Of a DNA stretch of 64,000 bases, positions 11,933-23,771 are shown piece after piece. Within the stretch, counting starts at the first letter, position 1, and each line of letters starts with the position of its first letter. The position numbers were made by a program, and so were the translations under genes. The notes below the pieces were generated by a model. It was not told where the DNA came from. It saw only the letters and a program-made list of their open reading frames with translations, and did no database searches. The stretch is from Pestalotiopsis fici W106-1 (taxonomy: Eukaryota > Ascomycota > Sordariomycetes > Amphisphaeriales > Sporocadaceae): positions 2,124,685 to 2,188,684 of the forward strand of contig NW_006917099.1 in NCBI RefSeq assembly GCF_000516985.1. Direction: 5' to 3'.

Positions 11933-12445
11933 AATCTGAATCCCCCGGACATTGTCACGAGTAAAGATGGAGGATCTTGGCACGAATCTAATAGTCATTC
12001 AGTTGCTTTAATAAATAGACGTGTATACATTTTCATGTTTGTCGTATTGCCCTGGTTCGAGATGATTCAAGAGACTCGTTGTGAATTTCGAGTTTTACAT
12101 GGAATTCAATTTTCACAAGAGTAACCATGTATTAATCGTAACCGTTTCCAATAGTAAACCACCACGATCGGTATAATGATGAACCATGTGCCAAGACGAG
12201 CTAAAAATATACATTCCATATCTCTGAAAGCGGATGCATTGGTCTAGACTCGAAATGTCTCGGACGCGATCATGACCTGCAAACGAACAGAAATGGCAGG
12301 TTCTTTGTCTCTTGTTTGATAGCGAAAACACTAGAGAAACTTGAACATTTTTACGGTGGTGGCCTTTTCACAGGCTCAGTAATTCCTACCCATTGTCTCG
12401 TCGTGAACTCTTGAACACTCCAAAGCAGACGGGCAAGAATCCATA
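11933..12445. other. Spacer between tandem paralogues
   Basis: 513 bases between the stop of copy A and the start of copy B. They should hold the 3' UTR of A and the promoter of B. No other ORF or repeat is supported. Confidence 0.4.
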
Positions 12446-15400
12446 ATGGAGGCATACAAGAATGAAGTCCGCCTGGAAAACTATCTCTTTTATAAATTCA
12501 GAAAATCGGGTAGAAATCCATTCCGGCCGGCGAATTTGGCTGGTGTCCAGTCAAAGGCCGACTACATCAATTTAGGATTCCATAATGTGCCTCGCGCAAA
12601 TAGACTGCCGATCTTCCAAGACATTCAGGTAAAAGCTCCCAAAACATGGCAGCATGGACCTCGAATATTGTCCGGTAACAATTTGCTGGGTCCTCCTCTT
12701 CCTCCAGCTGACGCAAATTACAACTTGCAAACTGCACTCAACACCAAGACTCTATATTTCGACCAACAAGCTCCGCAGTGGACGCCTATCAAGGTATTGG
12801 CACGTGGAGGCTATGCTATGGCCGTGCACTACAAGCACAACGTCAATGGTGTAGATAGGGATATTGTATCAAAAATTGGCTTGAATGCGAGAGGGGCTGA
12901 AAGTCTTGTGGGCGAGCGGAGAGCCACATATGCAAGTTGCTCCTTCATCACACTGGAGATGAATAAAAGAACCTAATCCCTGAAAAAATTAGAGACAACG
13001 TCAGGCAGCACACTCTATTCAACTATACGATGTTCCGGGACTTCGAGCTCGCCCTACGAGACCGCCAGAGCCCTTGAGCGATGACTCTTCCGATGACCAA
13101 CTCACCGAATATGATGACGATGGTGTCGGGGATCCGCGGCCATGGCGGGTACGGAGGCCGCGAAGAAATCGTTCCTGGCTTGAGGATGATGCCAAGAATA
13201 GAGCCCATGAAAGCAGGAGGCAAGCGTACGATGCGTGGATGAGTGCCAATCCAAACCCAAACGATGATTGGCTTCTCCTCGAATACATGGAGAATGGCAG
13301 CCTCTCCGAACTTATCAAGCGGCGGACAGAGAGGGCTGATCCTAACCCACCCCCAAACAGGGTCCTATGGGCATTCTGGTTGTGTCGTAAGTTAAAATCG
13401 CAGACTCCATGTTTACAATGTGACTGATGGATCGATTAGTGGTCAGGGGGGTCGTAGGTCTCCAGTATCCACCAAACATGTTTCACCCCAACCGTAGAAA
13501 CCCGGCGAGAAGATTCTTGGGATCAGAACGGGCACCGCCTCCCGGCACGTTGAGAAGAAGTCGCCGTCTTCGCCACCAGGACCCATTACCACACGCCGAA
13601 TACGATGCGACCAACGCGAGAAGCAACCGCCTGCTGCGTGCTGTAAGCGTTCTCGACGTTCGGTCATGGCAATACAGTCCAGCCGCAGTAAACCGCCATA
13701 CGGATCTAGCGGGAGACTTGATTGAGGAGCTACCAGAGACTAATGAGCTTTGCGAGCGTGGCGAGAATACGGTTCACTTTGACCTTGACCCAAACAATAG
13801 TAAGCGACTGCAAGTTGAAACTTGTCCTTGTGCTGACTCTTGTACAAGTCCTCATTGGAGGTTTCGAGCTGAGCCCGGAAGCTCTCCTGAGATGGGGGGA
13901 GCGTATCAAAAAGGGGTTGTACAAGGAGGGAAAACCGATCGAATCTATACCCTCGACACCGCCTCGGCCGGATCGTCAAGCGCAAGAGCACGCCTTTGTC
14001 CCAAGACTCAAGGCAAGATAATAGCCTTGTCAATAATTACTTTTCATACTGACTCTATTATAGTTGGCAGACTTTGGCCTAGCAGAAAGGATCAAATCTT
14101 ACAAGAAAAAGTAGGTTGTTCAAACATCAACACTTGATATTTCAAGTTTTCGTCTTCTCACTGCAAATGACAGTCGGTATTATCATCGGAGAAGAAGAAA
14201 TGGTAAAGTCTTTATTGCGCCACCTGTAAGTATTTTTTATACAAAGTGGATGAACCGTAGACTAAATTTCATCAAGGAACAATTTGGCCCAGAATGGGAG
14301 TAGGTCCAACTCGTACTCTTCTTGGTACAAGAGAATGATACTGATCTCGGGCTGGAAAAAAAAAAGGACCTTGAATGGGAATCCCAGTGACGACGATGTG
14401 GGAGAAGATGACGTGGCTGGAAGCTACAGCTTCAAGACAAACATATGGCAGATTGCTTGGGTATATGCCTTTTTCTTGCACCTACGAGTCCTGATTTTTA
14501 CAAGCTCATGACTAAACCAGCATGATACAGAACATGTGGATGCTCATTACCGGTCTCGCCCCGCCCAGCCCTCCAAAGCCCGTGTTTCCTCCAGACCAGA
14601 ACCACCATATCACCGCAAGTACACCAAGATCACAATACCATACAATTCTCCAAAATGTCGGCTACAATGGGCCAATCTCATACTGCGCTATCTTGTGCGA
14701 CAGTATTGACTCTCCGGCGGATCCCTTTGCGTCGGTAGATCAAGATCTCAGATGGACAATCTTTAGGTGTTTGTACCATTGTCCTCATCATAGACCGAAT
14801 CTGAACGAACTTCTCGACCAAGCCAAGGAAAAGATTGGTCCTAATATATTTCCTGGAGAGACTGATGCTCAAATCAATACCTGGGTTGAGAATTGGTTTT
14901 ACAGTGCTCCTCCTCCCCCTCCTCCTCCTCCGCCTCCCAGTGGTGGTGGAGGAGGAGGGGGAGGAGATGATGGAGATGACGGAGATGACGTAAGCAGCGG
15001 CGGAGGCGGACCAGGAGGAGGCGGACCAGGAGGAGGCGGACCAGGAGGAGGCGGACCAGGAGGAGGCGGACCAGGAGGAGGCGGACCAGGAGGAGGCGGA
15101 GGCGGACCAGGCGGTACTCTCAGTCTCAGTGGAACTGGTCTTTGGGTCAATATCAGGTATAATGCCGCATTCCCAAGCGGATACCGACGAATTATGACAC
15201 CCGGAACAAACGCCCAGTGTGGTAGTAAGTAAAGATTCCCTTGATTATATTGATGCGGAAGGCTAATCCTCCCCCAGTACGCGCACTCGTCGAAAGCGTG
15301 CAGCACCAATTTCCTGCTACTGATCTCCCAGCTGGAGTAAACTTTCCGACTTTTGCAGACTTCATGGCCACTGCCACCACTTTGGAAGGTGAAGGGCTGT

Positions 15401-15741
15401 GGAATGTTGTTGGGGCGGCCGGATTGACGGGCTCTACTGCCAGTGGCAACTGGGGCTATGATCAATTATACGCCATTTTGTCACGATGGTCAACAGATAA
15501 CAATGTCAACACGTCTGGAATCAACACAGGTCTAGGCAGTGTGGTTGTCATGTCTGGCCAGGCAAATTTCCTCTGGCTGGGTGACAGCTCAGACTATTAC
15601 CCTATATTCATCTACAACGATAATGCCGGGGCGAACAATGGCGGTGGCAGCCATGTTCCAATAATGAATCATTACGAAGGCTTGATGCAAGTGCCAAATG
15701 AATCTGAAAAGGGAAAGGGAAAGGGAAAGGCAAAAAAGTAG
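12446..15741 (+). CDS. Protein kinase-like / OTU-like cysteine protease fusion, copy B
   Basis: Ten exons: 12446-12931, 12993-13386, 13440-13799, 13849-14012, 14064-14110, 14174-14225, 14277-14299, 14367-14460, 14531-15224, 15278-15741 (925 aa). Exons 5-8 are exactly 47, 52, 23 and 94 nt, as in copy A, so the two arose by tandem duplication. Kinase motifs: LARGGYAMAVH loop (third Gly missing), VSK lysine, LLEYMENGSL, HFDLDPNN, LADFGLAERI, APPEQFG, TNIWQIAW and HRPNL. The linker has a run of 8 Pro, 8 Gly and six GPGGG repeats. The C-terminal domain has NAQCGIRALVESV (Cys about 770), a YIPIFIYND-like strand (seen as YPIFIYNDN) and NHYEGL (His about 903), then a Lys/Gly tail. Introns 1 and 4 use GC donors (12932, 14013). 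The N-terminal 160 residues and the linker have diverged most from copy A. Function is unknown. Confidence 0.8.
14910..14966. repeat. Perfect 19-bp CT/GA inverted repeat inside copy B
   Basis: The arms 14910-14928 (pyrimidine) and 14948-14966 (purine) are exact reverse complements with a 19-base spacer. The first arm encodes the Pro run and the second the Gly run, since CCN and GGN codons are complementary. The transcript could fold into a strong hairpin here. Confidence 0.85.
15008..15097 (+). repeat. 15-bp minisatellite, six perfect copies, encoding GPGGG
   Basis: The unit GGACCAGGAGGAGGC is repeated six times without a mismatch, with partial units on both sides. It is in frame and encodes a flexible Gly/Pro linker between the kinase-like and protease-like domains of copy B. 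Copy A lacks it. Perfect identity suggests recent expansion and probable length polymorphism. Confidence 0.92.
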
Positions 15742-16140
15742 CAATATTAAACAGCTAATCCAATCTAAATTTACAAGTATCTGGACAATTACCAAGTCGG
15801 CTCGTGAAACATGATTGACATTGGTCGTGTTGAAACGAATAAAATGCCAGTTGTATATTGTATAAAGTTTCCTATATCTACACTATTAGTGGGAAAAGTA
15901 TTATACATTTTTTAAATTAACATTTAGTCATATAATTATTATAATCACTATTTTACCATTTCATTTCTGCTAACCATTCCAGTCTCGACTTGTGATTATT
16001 CAGAGAACAAATGACGGTATATCCATTCATGAAATGCTTTCGTGGTTGTCGACGAGTGAATAGAATAGGTGGAGATGTTCAATTTCTTATCAGCGCGGCG
16101 ACATAGACCACTATAAGCGGCCCCATCTCCAACAAAGACC
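15742..16140. other. Intergenic region, partly AT-rich
   Basis: Follows the stop of copy B. The stretch about 15840-15970 is AT-rich. No ORF or RNA gene was found before the tRNA. Confidence 0.4.
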
Positions 16141-16223
16141 GGACCATTAGCTCAGTGGTAGAGCATCTGATTCCAGTTCATGGGACATCCAGAAGGTCGT
16201 CCGTTCAAGTCGGGCATGGTTCA
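16141..16223 (+). tRNA. tRNA-Trp (anticodon CCA) with short intron
   Basis: A full cloverleaf can be drawn. The acceptor stem GGACCAT/ATGGTTC pairs at all seven positions (one G-U). The D arm is GCTC-AGTGGTA-GAGC, the T arm GTCCG-TTCAAGT-CGGGC, and the discriminator base is A. The anticodon loop is TTCCAGT with CCA at 16173-16175 once an 11-nt intron (16177-16187) is removed from its canonical place after position 37; the intron contains TGG, which can pair with the anticodon. The anticodon stem TCTGA/CCAGA has one A-C mismatch next to the loop. A T5 terminator lies at 16248-16252. The mature length is 72 nt. The exact intron ends could shift by a base. Confidence 0.82.
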
Positions 16224-16888
16224 AATCCATCCGGTCTGAGCCGAATCTTTTTGTGAATTTGATAATTTCTTGTCTGGTTTGATTTTTTATACGTCCTAAT
16301 CACGGGCGTGATCCGCGTGTGTTTTCTTTTGTTCCCGGTTGAGCCACTGTAAAGTTTAAATCATTTGTGCGGGGAATGTGTTTTTGACCAGTGACTAGAA
16401 TACAATGCACCTTGAACATCTCGGCAAACTTGTGTTCGTGAGTGACTCACAAGGATCAAGTATAAATGTGAACAACAGGGTGCCATCATACTAGAAATGT
16501 TGTGAATCATGGGAAATGTATAGATACCATTGCACAGTGGCCGTGACGTCAAGTATTGGCAGATGGCCAGGTGTGATTAGCAGGATCTGTATATATATTA
16601 TTCACTAATCAAGTGCCCAACGTCTGAATCACTTTTGAAATCGAACACGAATTTTAGTGTCTTATAAAATCAAAAAATAATCTTGACCAAATTGCACCTG
16701 CTTGATATCAAGGTATTACTGGAAAGCACGTGTCCGAAATTAAACTCGAACTTTTCTCAAAACAAATGTCAGCCAGGCAACGAGTTGATCAGTACTTTCT
16801 TGGACAATACTCGCCATTATTCACAATCGCATCTCAAGCTATTGATTTCATAATCACCAACTAGCTCGTTACTAAAAGGCAACAGAAC
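16224..16888. other. Intergenic region
   Basis: AT-rich spacer between the tRNA and the Mtr2-like gene. Apart from the Pol III T-run at 16248, nothing specific was recognised. Confidence 0.4.
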
Positions 16889-17497
16889 ATGCCACTTCCA
16901 AGTGTAGAAACGCAAGTCAAGGTTGCGAGCGAAGGCAAGTACCAGTATCAAACTCATATTTGCTGCCTATACAGCCCTTGAATCACTACTGACACGTAGA
17001 AAGCCGCCGACCGATTCGTAGAATACTACTACGACACATTAAACAAGCCTCACCGCAGCAGCTCACCCACCCAGGGCCTGTCGCAATTCTACGCGTCCAC
17101 CTCGGCGCGGCTGACGGCAGCAGGCCTGACGCCCGACATTAGCATCAACGGGCACGTGTGCTCTTCGGCGTCGGGCGCCGTGCAAGAGTTCCAGGACCTG
17201 CTGGAAAAGCAAGGGCATCCGGTCCACTTTGACGTGCTCAGCGTCGACGCGCACCCCGTCAACCCGCACTATGTCCTCGGCAGTACCGACCCCGAGGTCC
17301 AGAGCGACCGCGGCGACAAGCTCAGCCTCTCGCTCCAGGTTGCCGGCACGGTCCGTTTCGGCAAGGGAGACGAGGCGGTTGTCCGGGGCTTTAATGATGC
17401 CTTTGTCTTGGTCCCGCACTGGGAGGCGCAGGGCAGGAATGCGCCCAGGGGGTTGAGGAAATGGGTCGCCATTAGTCAGAATCTGAGGTATCTCTAA
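16889..17497 (+). CDS. MTR2: NTF2-like nuclear export factor, Mtr2 type
   Basis: Exons 16889-16934 and 17004-17497 (179 aa). The only junction that keeps the frame uses a GC donor (GAAG|GCAAGT at 16935) and an acceptor at 17003, giving SEAADRFVEYYYDTLN. This is the first helix of the NTF2 fold. Further fold landmarks are LSQFYASTS, the INGHVCSSASGAVQEF segment (start of the sheet) and the end GFNDAFVLVPHWEAQGRN with KWVAISQNLRYL. Fungal Mtr2 proteins share the FVLVP...W..SQN ending. Mtr2 heterodimerises with the NTF2-like domain of Mex67 to carry mRNA and pre-60S subunits through nuclear pores. A p15/Nxt-like or generic NTF2-like assignment is the alternative. Confidence 0.75.
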
Positions 17498-17535
17498 GAG
17501 GCGTGGAATCGGAGTGGTGGACAAGGCAATCACTC

Positions 17536-17580
17536 GAGAAATGCCGGTAGACATGCAATCGACCGTTGCCGGCATTTCTG
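17536..17580. repeat. 11-bp perfect inverted repeat after the Mtr2-like gene
   Basis: AGAAATGCCGG and its exact complement CCGGCATTTCT are separated by about 21 bases, roughly 40 bases past the stop codon. It could fold in the 3' UTR. Whether it has any role is unknown. Confidence 0.6.
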
Positions 17581-18486
17581 ACCGGCTTAAACATGACGAC
17601 TAGCAACGGATACGCAGGGACTCGTGGCATACGATCCACTGGATACAAGGTATAACGGGCAGATACGGAGTTCAGACACCATTACAAGACTTACTGACCA
17701 ATACGTCAAGTCATACCGCGTTCGAAAATGCAACTCTATCAAGAAAAAAGTCAATAGACGATCTGAGCATGTAAACTTTGATTCTGTATTGTCAGACCTA
17801 TTATTATTCATTCTCGTACGTAAAGACATGTGCCCGACGAGCCAATTGATGGATCTTGTGCATCTCATGATCATTTCACTCGTCACCATTATACACGGCA
17901 TAATCCCTCTACTGCGAGTATAGGGTAATCGTAGGGTAATGAAAACGCGGCTGCGATAGTCTTTTTCCTTGTCAAACTCAAAAAAACTACACACACCTGC
18001 CTCAAGAGTGTCTACGGCTTGTATCGGCAAGTCGCGGATTGGTAGTAAAAAGGGAATTCATTCTAAAAGGTTGTCGGCGTATAATCAAGAGTGTTTGTAT
18101 ACACGATCTTGTAGACACTCGAGTGTCTTGATTGAATTACTCAATTGTGTAACCATGCATGACTAGGTAGGTATAACAGTCGGTCTTGTTATCAGTTTGT
18201 GCCGCTTTTTTACGCCCTTTGGTCGTTTAGATCCACTTGTATCAGCACTAGGATTGGCCTTGACTACTGCAGCAGTATCAGACTATAAACCTCTGCAACC
18301 TCCTCGGGTCTTGATCATCTCCTTTCTATATTTTTCAGTTCATCTTACAGGACAAGTCACGGTTCCTGCGATATTTCATCTGTTTTGGTATCAGACTCGA
18401 TTTTGAATACAGTAGATTTCTGTTGCTTTCAGTCTCAAAAGATACCCTGACCCATCTCGTCAAATCAGACATCAAGTCTATACATC
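17581..18486. other. Intergenic region, no supported gene
   Basis: About 0.9 kb upstream of the serine dehydratase gene. Short open frames (for example 17624-17923 +) lack domain features. Confidence 0.4.
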
Positions 18487-19576
18487 ATGGGTTCATACAC
18501 TCCCGATCGTCCAGCTGAAAAGCTCTGGATAGAGACGCCTCTAATCCCATCGACGGCCATGTCGCGGGCAGCCGGATGGTCAGTTTTCCTCGAAACGGGT
18601 GCTTGAAAACATCCAGCTAACATGATGCAGCAATATCTTTCTCAAACTAGAAAACCTCCAACCGTCGAGCTCCTTCAAGCAGCGCGGCGTGGGCAACATG
18701 ATGCTGCGCGCCACAAAGGCCAACCCAGGCGGCAACGTGCACTTTTACTGCTCCTCGGGCGGCAACGCCGGTCTGGCGTGCGCCACGGCGGCCACGGCCC
18801 TCGGAAAGCCCTGCACCATAGTCGTGCCGGTGCTCATTTCCGACTTCATGATGAACAAGCTCAAGCTGCTCGGCGCCGATGTCGTCAGGACGGGCGCCCA
18901 CTGGGCCGAGGCCGACGCGTACCTGCGCAACGTCTTGCTGGCCGCGGACCCCACGGGCGTCTACGTCCCGCCCTTTGACCACCCGCACCTCTGGGAGGGC
19001 GCGGCCACCATTGTCGAGGAGCTGGTGCCGCAGCTCGCGGCCCTGGGCGTGGGCCCGCAAGGCCCCGATGGTATCGTCTGCAACTGCGGAGGCGGCGGCC
19101 TGCTCAGCGGCATCATGGACGGCGTCGAGCAGCAGTCTAGCCAGCACTGGGGCAAGAAGCCAGAGGTGCTAGTGGTCGAGACCGTCGGCGCCGAGAGTCT
19201 CCATGCCAGTGTTCAGGCTGGCGAATTGGTCACCTTGCCCGCCATTACCAGCATAGCCACGAGTCTGGGGGCGCCAACCGTTTCCAAGCAGGCGTTTGAG
19301 TGGAGCAAAAAGGACCACTTGACCAGCATTGTCGTGACTGATGCCGAGGCCGTCATGGGCTCTGTCAAGCTTGTCAATGACGCTCTGCTCCTCGTCGAGG
19401 CTGCCTGCGGTGCCACTATTGCTCCCGTCTACAATGGTGAGCTAAGAAAATGGTTGGGCAAGGGACTCTCGGATGAAGAGTGGAGTAGAAAGAATGTCGT
19501 CTTGATTGTATGCGGCGGTGCAAACATTTCGTTGGAAATATTGCGAGGATACCAAGAAAAGTATGGCGTCGAGTAA
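18487..19576 (+). CDS. L-serine/threonine dehydratase, PLP-dependent
   Basis: Exons 18487-18578 and 18631-19576, with a 52-bp intron, give 345 aa. The N-terminus (LWIETPLIPSTAMS) is that of fold-type II serine dehydratases. The Schiff-base Lys is in SSSFKQRG near residue 49, the pyridoxal ring contact is SSGGNAGLA, and the phosphate-binding glycine loop is CNCGGGGLLSG. The C-terminal VCGGANIS is also typical. The enzyme deaminates L-serine to pyruvate and ammonia in the cytosol, as yeast Cha1 does. The length is normal. Exon 2 is GC-rich with strong codon bias compared with its flanks, suggesting substantial expression. Threonine use cannot be excluded. Confidence 0.92.
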
Positions 19577-19654
19577 CACGCAAGTAATAATAATTGAGCA
19601 AACTTGATATGAATGCACATGGTACATTGATGCTTCTGCAATTCTACAACACAT

Positions 19655-22489
19655 CTATGGCTGTTGGATATTACCCACATTGCCCGTGACGGGTCCCCGC
19701 AAGTTCATGGCTCCAATTCTTGATACAATGTTACTTCCCACTGCGTCCACGGCTCCACGCGGCGAGGTCAATGTTGGACCTTCGGGCGCCGTCTCTTGTA
19801 CCTTGAATAGCTTGATGGCGGTTCCATTCCAGATGCCCACGGTACCCTTGGCGATTTGCATCTCACTGGCAAATACAAAACTCCAAACCAAGGACTCGTA
19901 CCAACCCAAAGCCATGGGCGTCCACTCGAATGAATGGACCCGAACTGCCGAGGGTTCTATGCCAACCAAATCTGCATCACGGATAGCCTTGAGTGTTGCA
20001 TTGGATGGGCTATCCGTGCCAAGTCCTTGTCTTGTTATGAGAGCAGTCAATTGCTGAATGACGGTCAGAATGGTGTGAAGTGGCAACTCTGGCAGCCAGC
20101 TTTCAATCCAATGTGCCGAAGGTTCAAAGGCGCCAGTAGTCGATTGGCCTGCCATGGAGTAGCTGCCCAGGCTGGTGACACTATTTTGCCGGGAAAAGGA
20201 AGCAACACCGGCAGGCATCTTGCCCCTGGCCTTTTCCGACATGCCCCGAAGTTGCGAGGGCACAGCATCATCAGTGCTCACCACGGAGGACGCTCGAGAC
20301 GGATTCTCGCTTGGACTCGACTGTGCGGGCGTTGGGCGCTCTTCCTCGTCCTCGCTGTCATCGTCACCAATCGCAAAGGTGCCGTCCTCTTCTGCAGCAT
20401 GGCCAGACGTGGGCGTTTGCGATTGTGTAGTAGTGGGACTTGCTATACTGTCGACCGAGTTTCTGCTCATGTCGAATGGATCGGCTGCTTGTCCGTCTTC
20501 CTTTCTTCGTCGGTTACGTCGTTCAATCTCCTCTTGACCGCTCTCTAGCGTAAATGAGCGCAACGCCTCGAAACGCTTCTTGTTCTTCAAGATGGAAAAT
20601 ACAAAATATGGATTGGCTAAAAAGTTAGCAAGAACGAGAATAATAAATGGCAAAACATACCCTTGTATTGATGTTCAATAATGGTATTCATTGACTCTAG
20701 TAGTGAACTCAACAAGTCATGATTGCTGTCATTTGCCAACAGAAACGATGGAGATGACATGGACGTAAACAGTTGCAACAATTTCGAACACGTAGTCATG
20801 TTGATGCCTTGGAGATATGCAGAAACATTGTTGATGACTGCGAGTAGAGCAGGATAAATGGCAGACAGCTTTCCTTGGCTCGTGGTGATTAGACTGTAAA
20901 TGGACTGGCAAGTGTTAGTCGAGGTTCACCAAAGATTTCATCGCCTGACGAGGTTCACCAGGACTTTTAACTCACCTGTATCAAGTAATCGGCATATGTT
21001 CCTCTAAAATTGAGAATCCGTATGACGGGGGGAAGCAAATCTTGTCCATCAAAAGCCTTGTTGAGGTTGATGCCGAATTTTGGCTCTACGCTCAGTGTTT
21101 GCAGCAGGAATGCACACATGCGAACGACACCCTGCTTTGAAGCGTCCGTCTTGTATTCCGTTGCATAGTAGAGAATCAAAATGACAAAATCGTGAGCTCT
21201 CTCGGTATCAATCATGTAGGCTCTAAAGCGCTTATTGCATTGCGTAATCTCCCAAAAGAGCATGATAATCTCTGGAGAAAACTTTGTGGTGGACTGCGCG
21301 CCGGGAATGTACGAGTTGTTGGCGTGAAAGGGCTGGTTGAGAATTCGAGTCATGCCATCGACAATGAATTGAAAATCCTGAGGTCTATGCAGCCGTCCGA
21401 GAAAATGACGATAGTAGTTCTTTGGCGTCGATCCACCAACCTGCTCGGGTATCGGGTAGAGAAGAATCACGAGCAGTAGTTGCAGAGTATAGGTGACGAG
21501 TATCTGCTTTTCGTCCTTGAATACCAGCGTATTATACGGCACCTTCCATGTCGCGGGATTGTACTTGAGTGTCTGTACAATATTAGTCAAGAACCATGTT
21601 GGTCAAGAACCACGGAACCGTAGACATACCGTGTTGAGCAAGGAGCAGAGCACGGACAAGACAACCTGCTTGTCCGGACAGGTACAAATGTACGTCAATG
21701 ATCTCGTGCCCTTGGTAGGCAATAGGCTGGGCGACATGTACATGCCCTGACTTGTGAGAGTAAGGAGTAGTCGTAGGATTTCGCATCGGTTGCTCTCATG
21801 CTCCTTGGTCGTAGGCACGGTCGTGTTGCAGCCGACACCGCTCTGCCATATCGCATAAGTGACCTTGGGCTTACCGTGTGGTTGTCTGGGGACGGTAAAG
21901 TCGGAAAAGAAGAGGAGGTCAATCAATGTGTCTATAAGCTCTTCGGCCAGGGGTTTCGTCTCTTCAAACTCGGTCACGGGCGTCTTGGGCTCGCCGTCGT
22001 CGGCTTGGGCTTCATCGAACAAGACCTCATTCTGAATGGCGGCTCGTCTGGTCCGTTTCCGCCTCGTGCCCCAAAAGAACTGCTCCTCCCATGCTTGCAA
22101 ATGATCGGCCTCGTATAGATATGGTATGATGCGGTTGAGAACACGGACGCAGTTGAGCGCATCTCTCTCGGGCGCAAGTTCGGGGTCGGGAAACGAAGGG
22201 TGATGCCGAAGAATGAATAGTCGCGAGGTGACGGCCAGTATCAAAGTCTCTAGATTCTCCAGCGCATTGTCTCGTGTCCGTCGCACGTCGGCAGCCGAGA
22301 ACAGGCTGAAAATATCCTCGGATGCCTCTGGAAGTTCCCAAAACTATCACCAGTAAGCAGATACACGGGACAGCAAGTCAACACTCTACATACCGAGGTC
22401 CAGTATGAATCGTCGGCAGGTATGTGGCGCTCTTCTGATAACCTAAAGATGCCCTTTTTGAACACTAGCTTGGAGTCGCTGGCACCCAT
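19655..22489 (-). CDS. HID1: HID1/Ecm30 family protein (dymeclin-related)
   Basis: Five exons on the minus strand: 22489-22394, 22343-21630, 21572-20976, 20904-20661, 20616-19655 (870 aa). The start MGASDSKLVFKKGIFRLSE is the near-invariant opening of HID1 proteins, where Gly2 is myristoylated in animals. An ATG three codons upstream (22498) exists but would displace that Gly. RRTRDNALENLETLILAV and the helical-repeat body are typical. The region encoded around 20200-20500 is a Ser/Glu-rich disordered insert, and the end returns to a helical domain (HWIESWLPELPLHTIL). HID1 works peripherally at the medial/trans-Golgi in sorting and secretory granule biogenesis; in yeast the relative is Ecm30. 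It is convergent with the serine dehydratase gene with only 78 bp between stops. Confidence 0.9.
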
Positions 22490-23771
22490 CGTGCCCACTT
22501 CATTGCGTGTCGTGACAAGGACGGGAGGGAAAACAAAAAGGGCGCGAGAGACTTGATGGTCAAGGTTGAAGCTTAGCTGGCCGGTTTGTGGTGCCCGTGA
22601 TACCAGCGACTTTAGTAGGGTGCCTTGTACTGTGTAGTTGGTGGCCTTGGAACTGATACGAGCCCAATTGACTGATAAGGAACAATGATGGGAGACGTGT
22701 TCAACTCCACAGTGACTCGAATTAATTTCTATCGTATTTCAATATTTCATCCCTCGGAATGACAAGAGCTCTTTGATGGTCATGTGATGAATGATGCAGT
22801 TGTTGCTTGATTCTGGCATCAACAGCGCTCGTAAGCCCCCAGGCGCGCTGATAGTGTCAATAGGCCTTGGAGCTTTAGCGATAGTGACTCCAAAGCAACT
22901 CTCCCGAACCATGTGGGGCGCGGTCGGAACGGAAGATTGTTTCGCACTAGGCGGGTGGATCCCCCACCATTCCCAGCTACAAAACGAAATCTCGCAAATT
23001 TGCCGGCCATCTTGTTCTTGACCTTTTCTCCCCATCTTAGTGCACGGGCGTTACGCATGTCAGTGAGGATTCGTCCGAGACTGCGTTTTTGCTAGTTGAA
23101 AACTATAACTATGACCACTCCTATTTGGCTTCGGCTGGGTAGGGAATTTTTGGCACAACACGCGACCTCTTGTCGAGGGAGACCTTTGTTCTTTCATTGC
23201 TTGCGATCCCTTGAGGATCGAGGTGAGGAAGGAGGTGACGGACAGGAAAAGAAAGAGGGCATGGATTGCGATCGAGGATCGATATTGTTTGCCGCGTTGA
23301 GGACGAGAATAAATAAAGCTTGTACATGAAAGCATCTTGGCGTCCGAGTCACGATATTCCACCATCTACCTGCCAGAGAACAATCCCGTTTGCTGTATGT
23401 AGTGTAAGACGGCAGAAATATCGACGCATTGTCAATCAGCATATCTGCCAACATGTCAATGGCAATGTTGTACCCAAAATCTACCAGCTCCAACCAGAAT
23501 CTCATCGAGCATCAGGTGACAGCAATCCAGGCATCGCCAGACTACCAAACATCTCCCAATTTGGACAAAACGCGACATGACCAAATCTTCTCTAGTTTGA
23601 CCACCCACGGGGATGACGGCCCGTTGATCAGCATATGCAAACAAACATGAACCGACATTCTACCGAAGTACAATGACACCCATGATCTGAATGATATAAG
23701 GGAGGCATCTCTGGCTTGGATCGAGACACGAAAATGTCCTCTTAAACGAGATAAACACGGTTGCAGCAATC
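22490..23771. other. Intergenic region between divergent genes
   Basis: 1.28 kb holding the promoters of HID1 (-) and the MFS gene (+). Overlapping short ORFs on both strands near 23060-23505 have no recognisable domain. Confidence 0.4.

Noticed and set aside
17063..17575. 170-codon ORF antisense to the Mtr2-like gene
   Set aside because: Shadow of a GC-rich real exon; the sense strand encodes the NTF2-like fold.
18647..19147. 166-codon ORF antisense to serine dehydratase
   Set aside because: GC-rich shadow; the sense frame carries all PLP-enzyme motifs.
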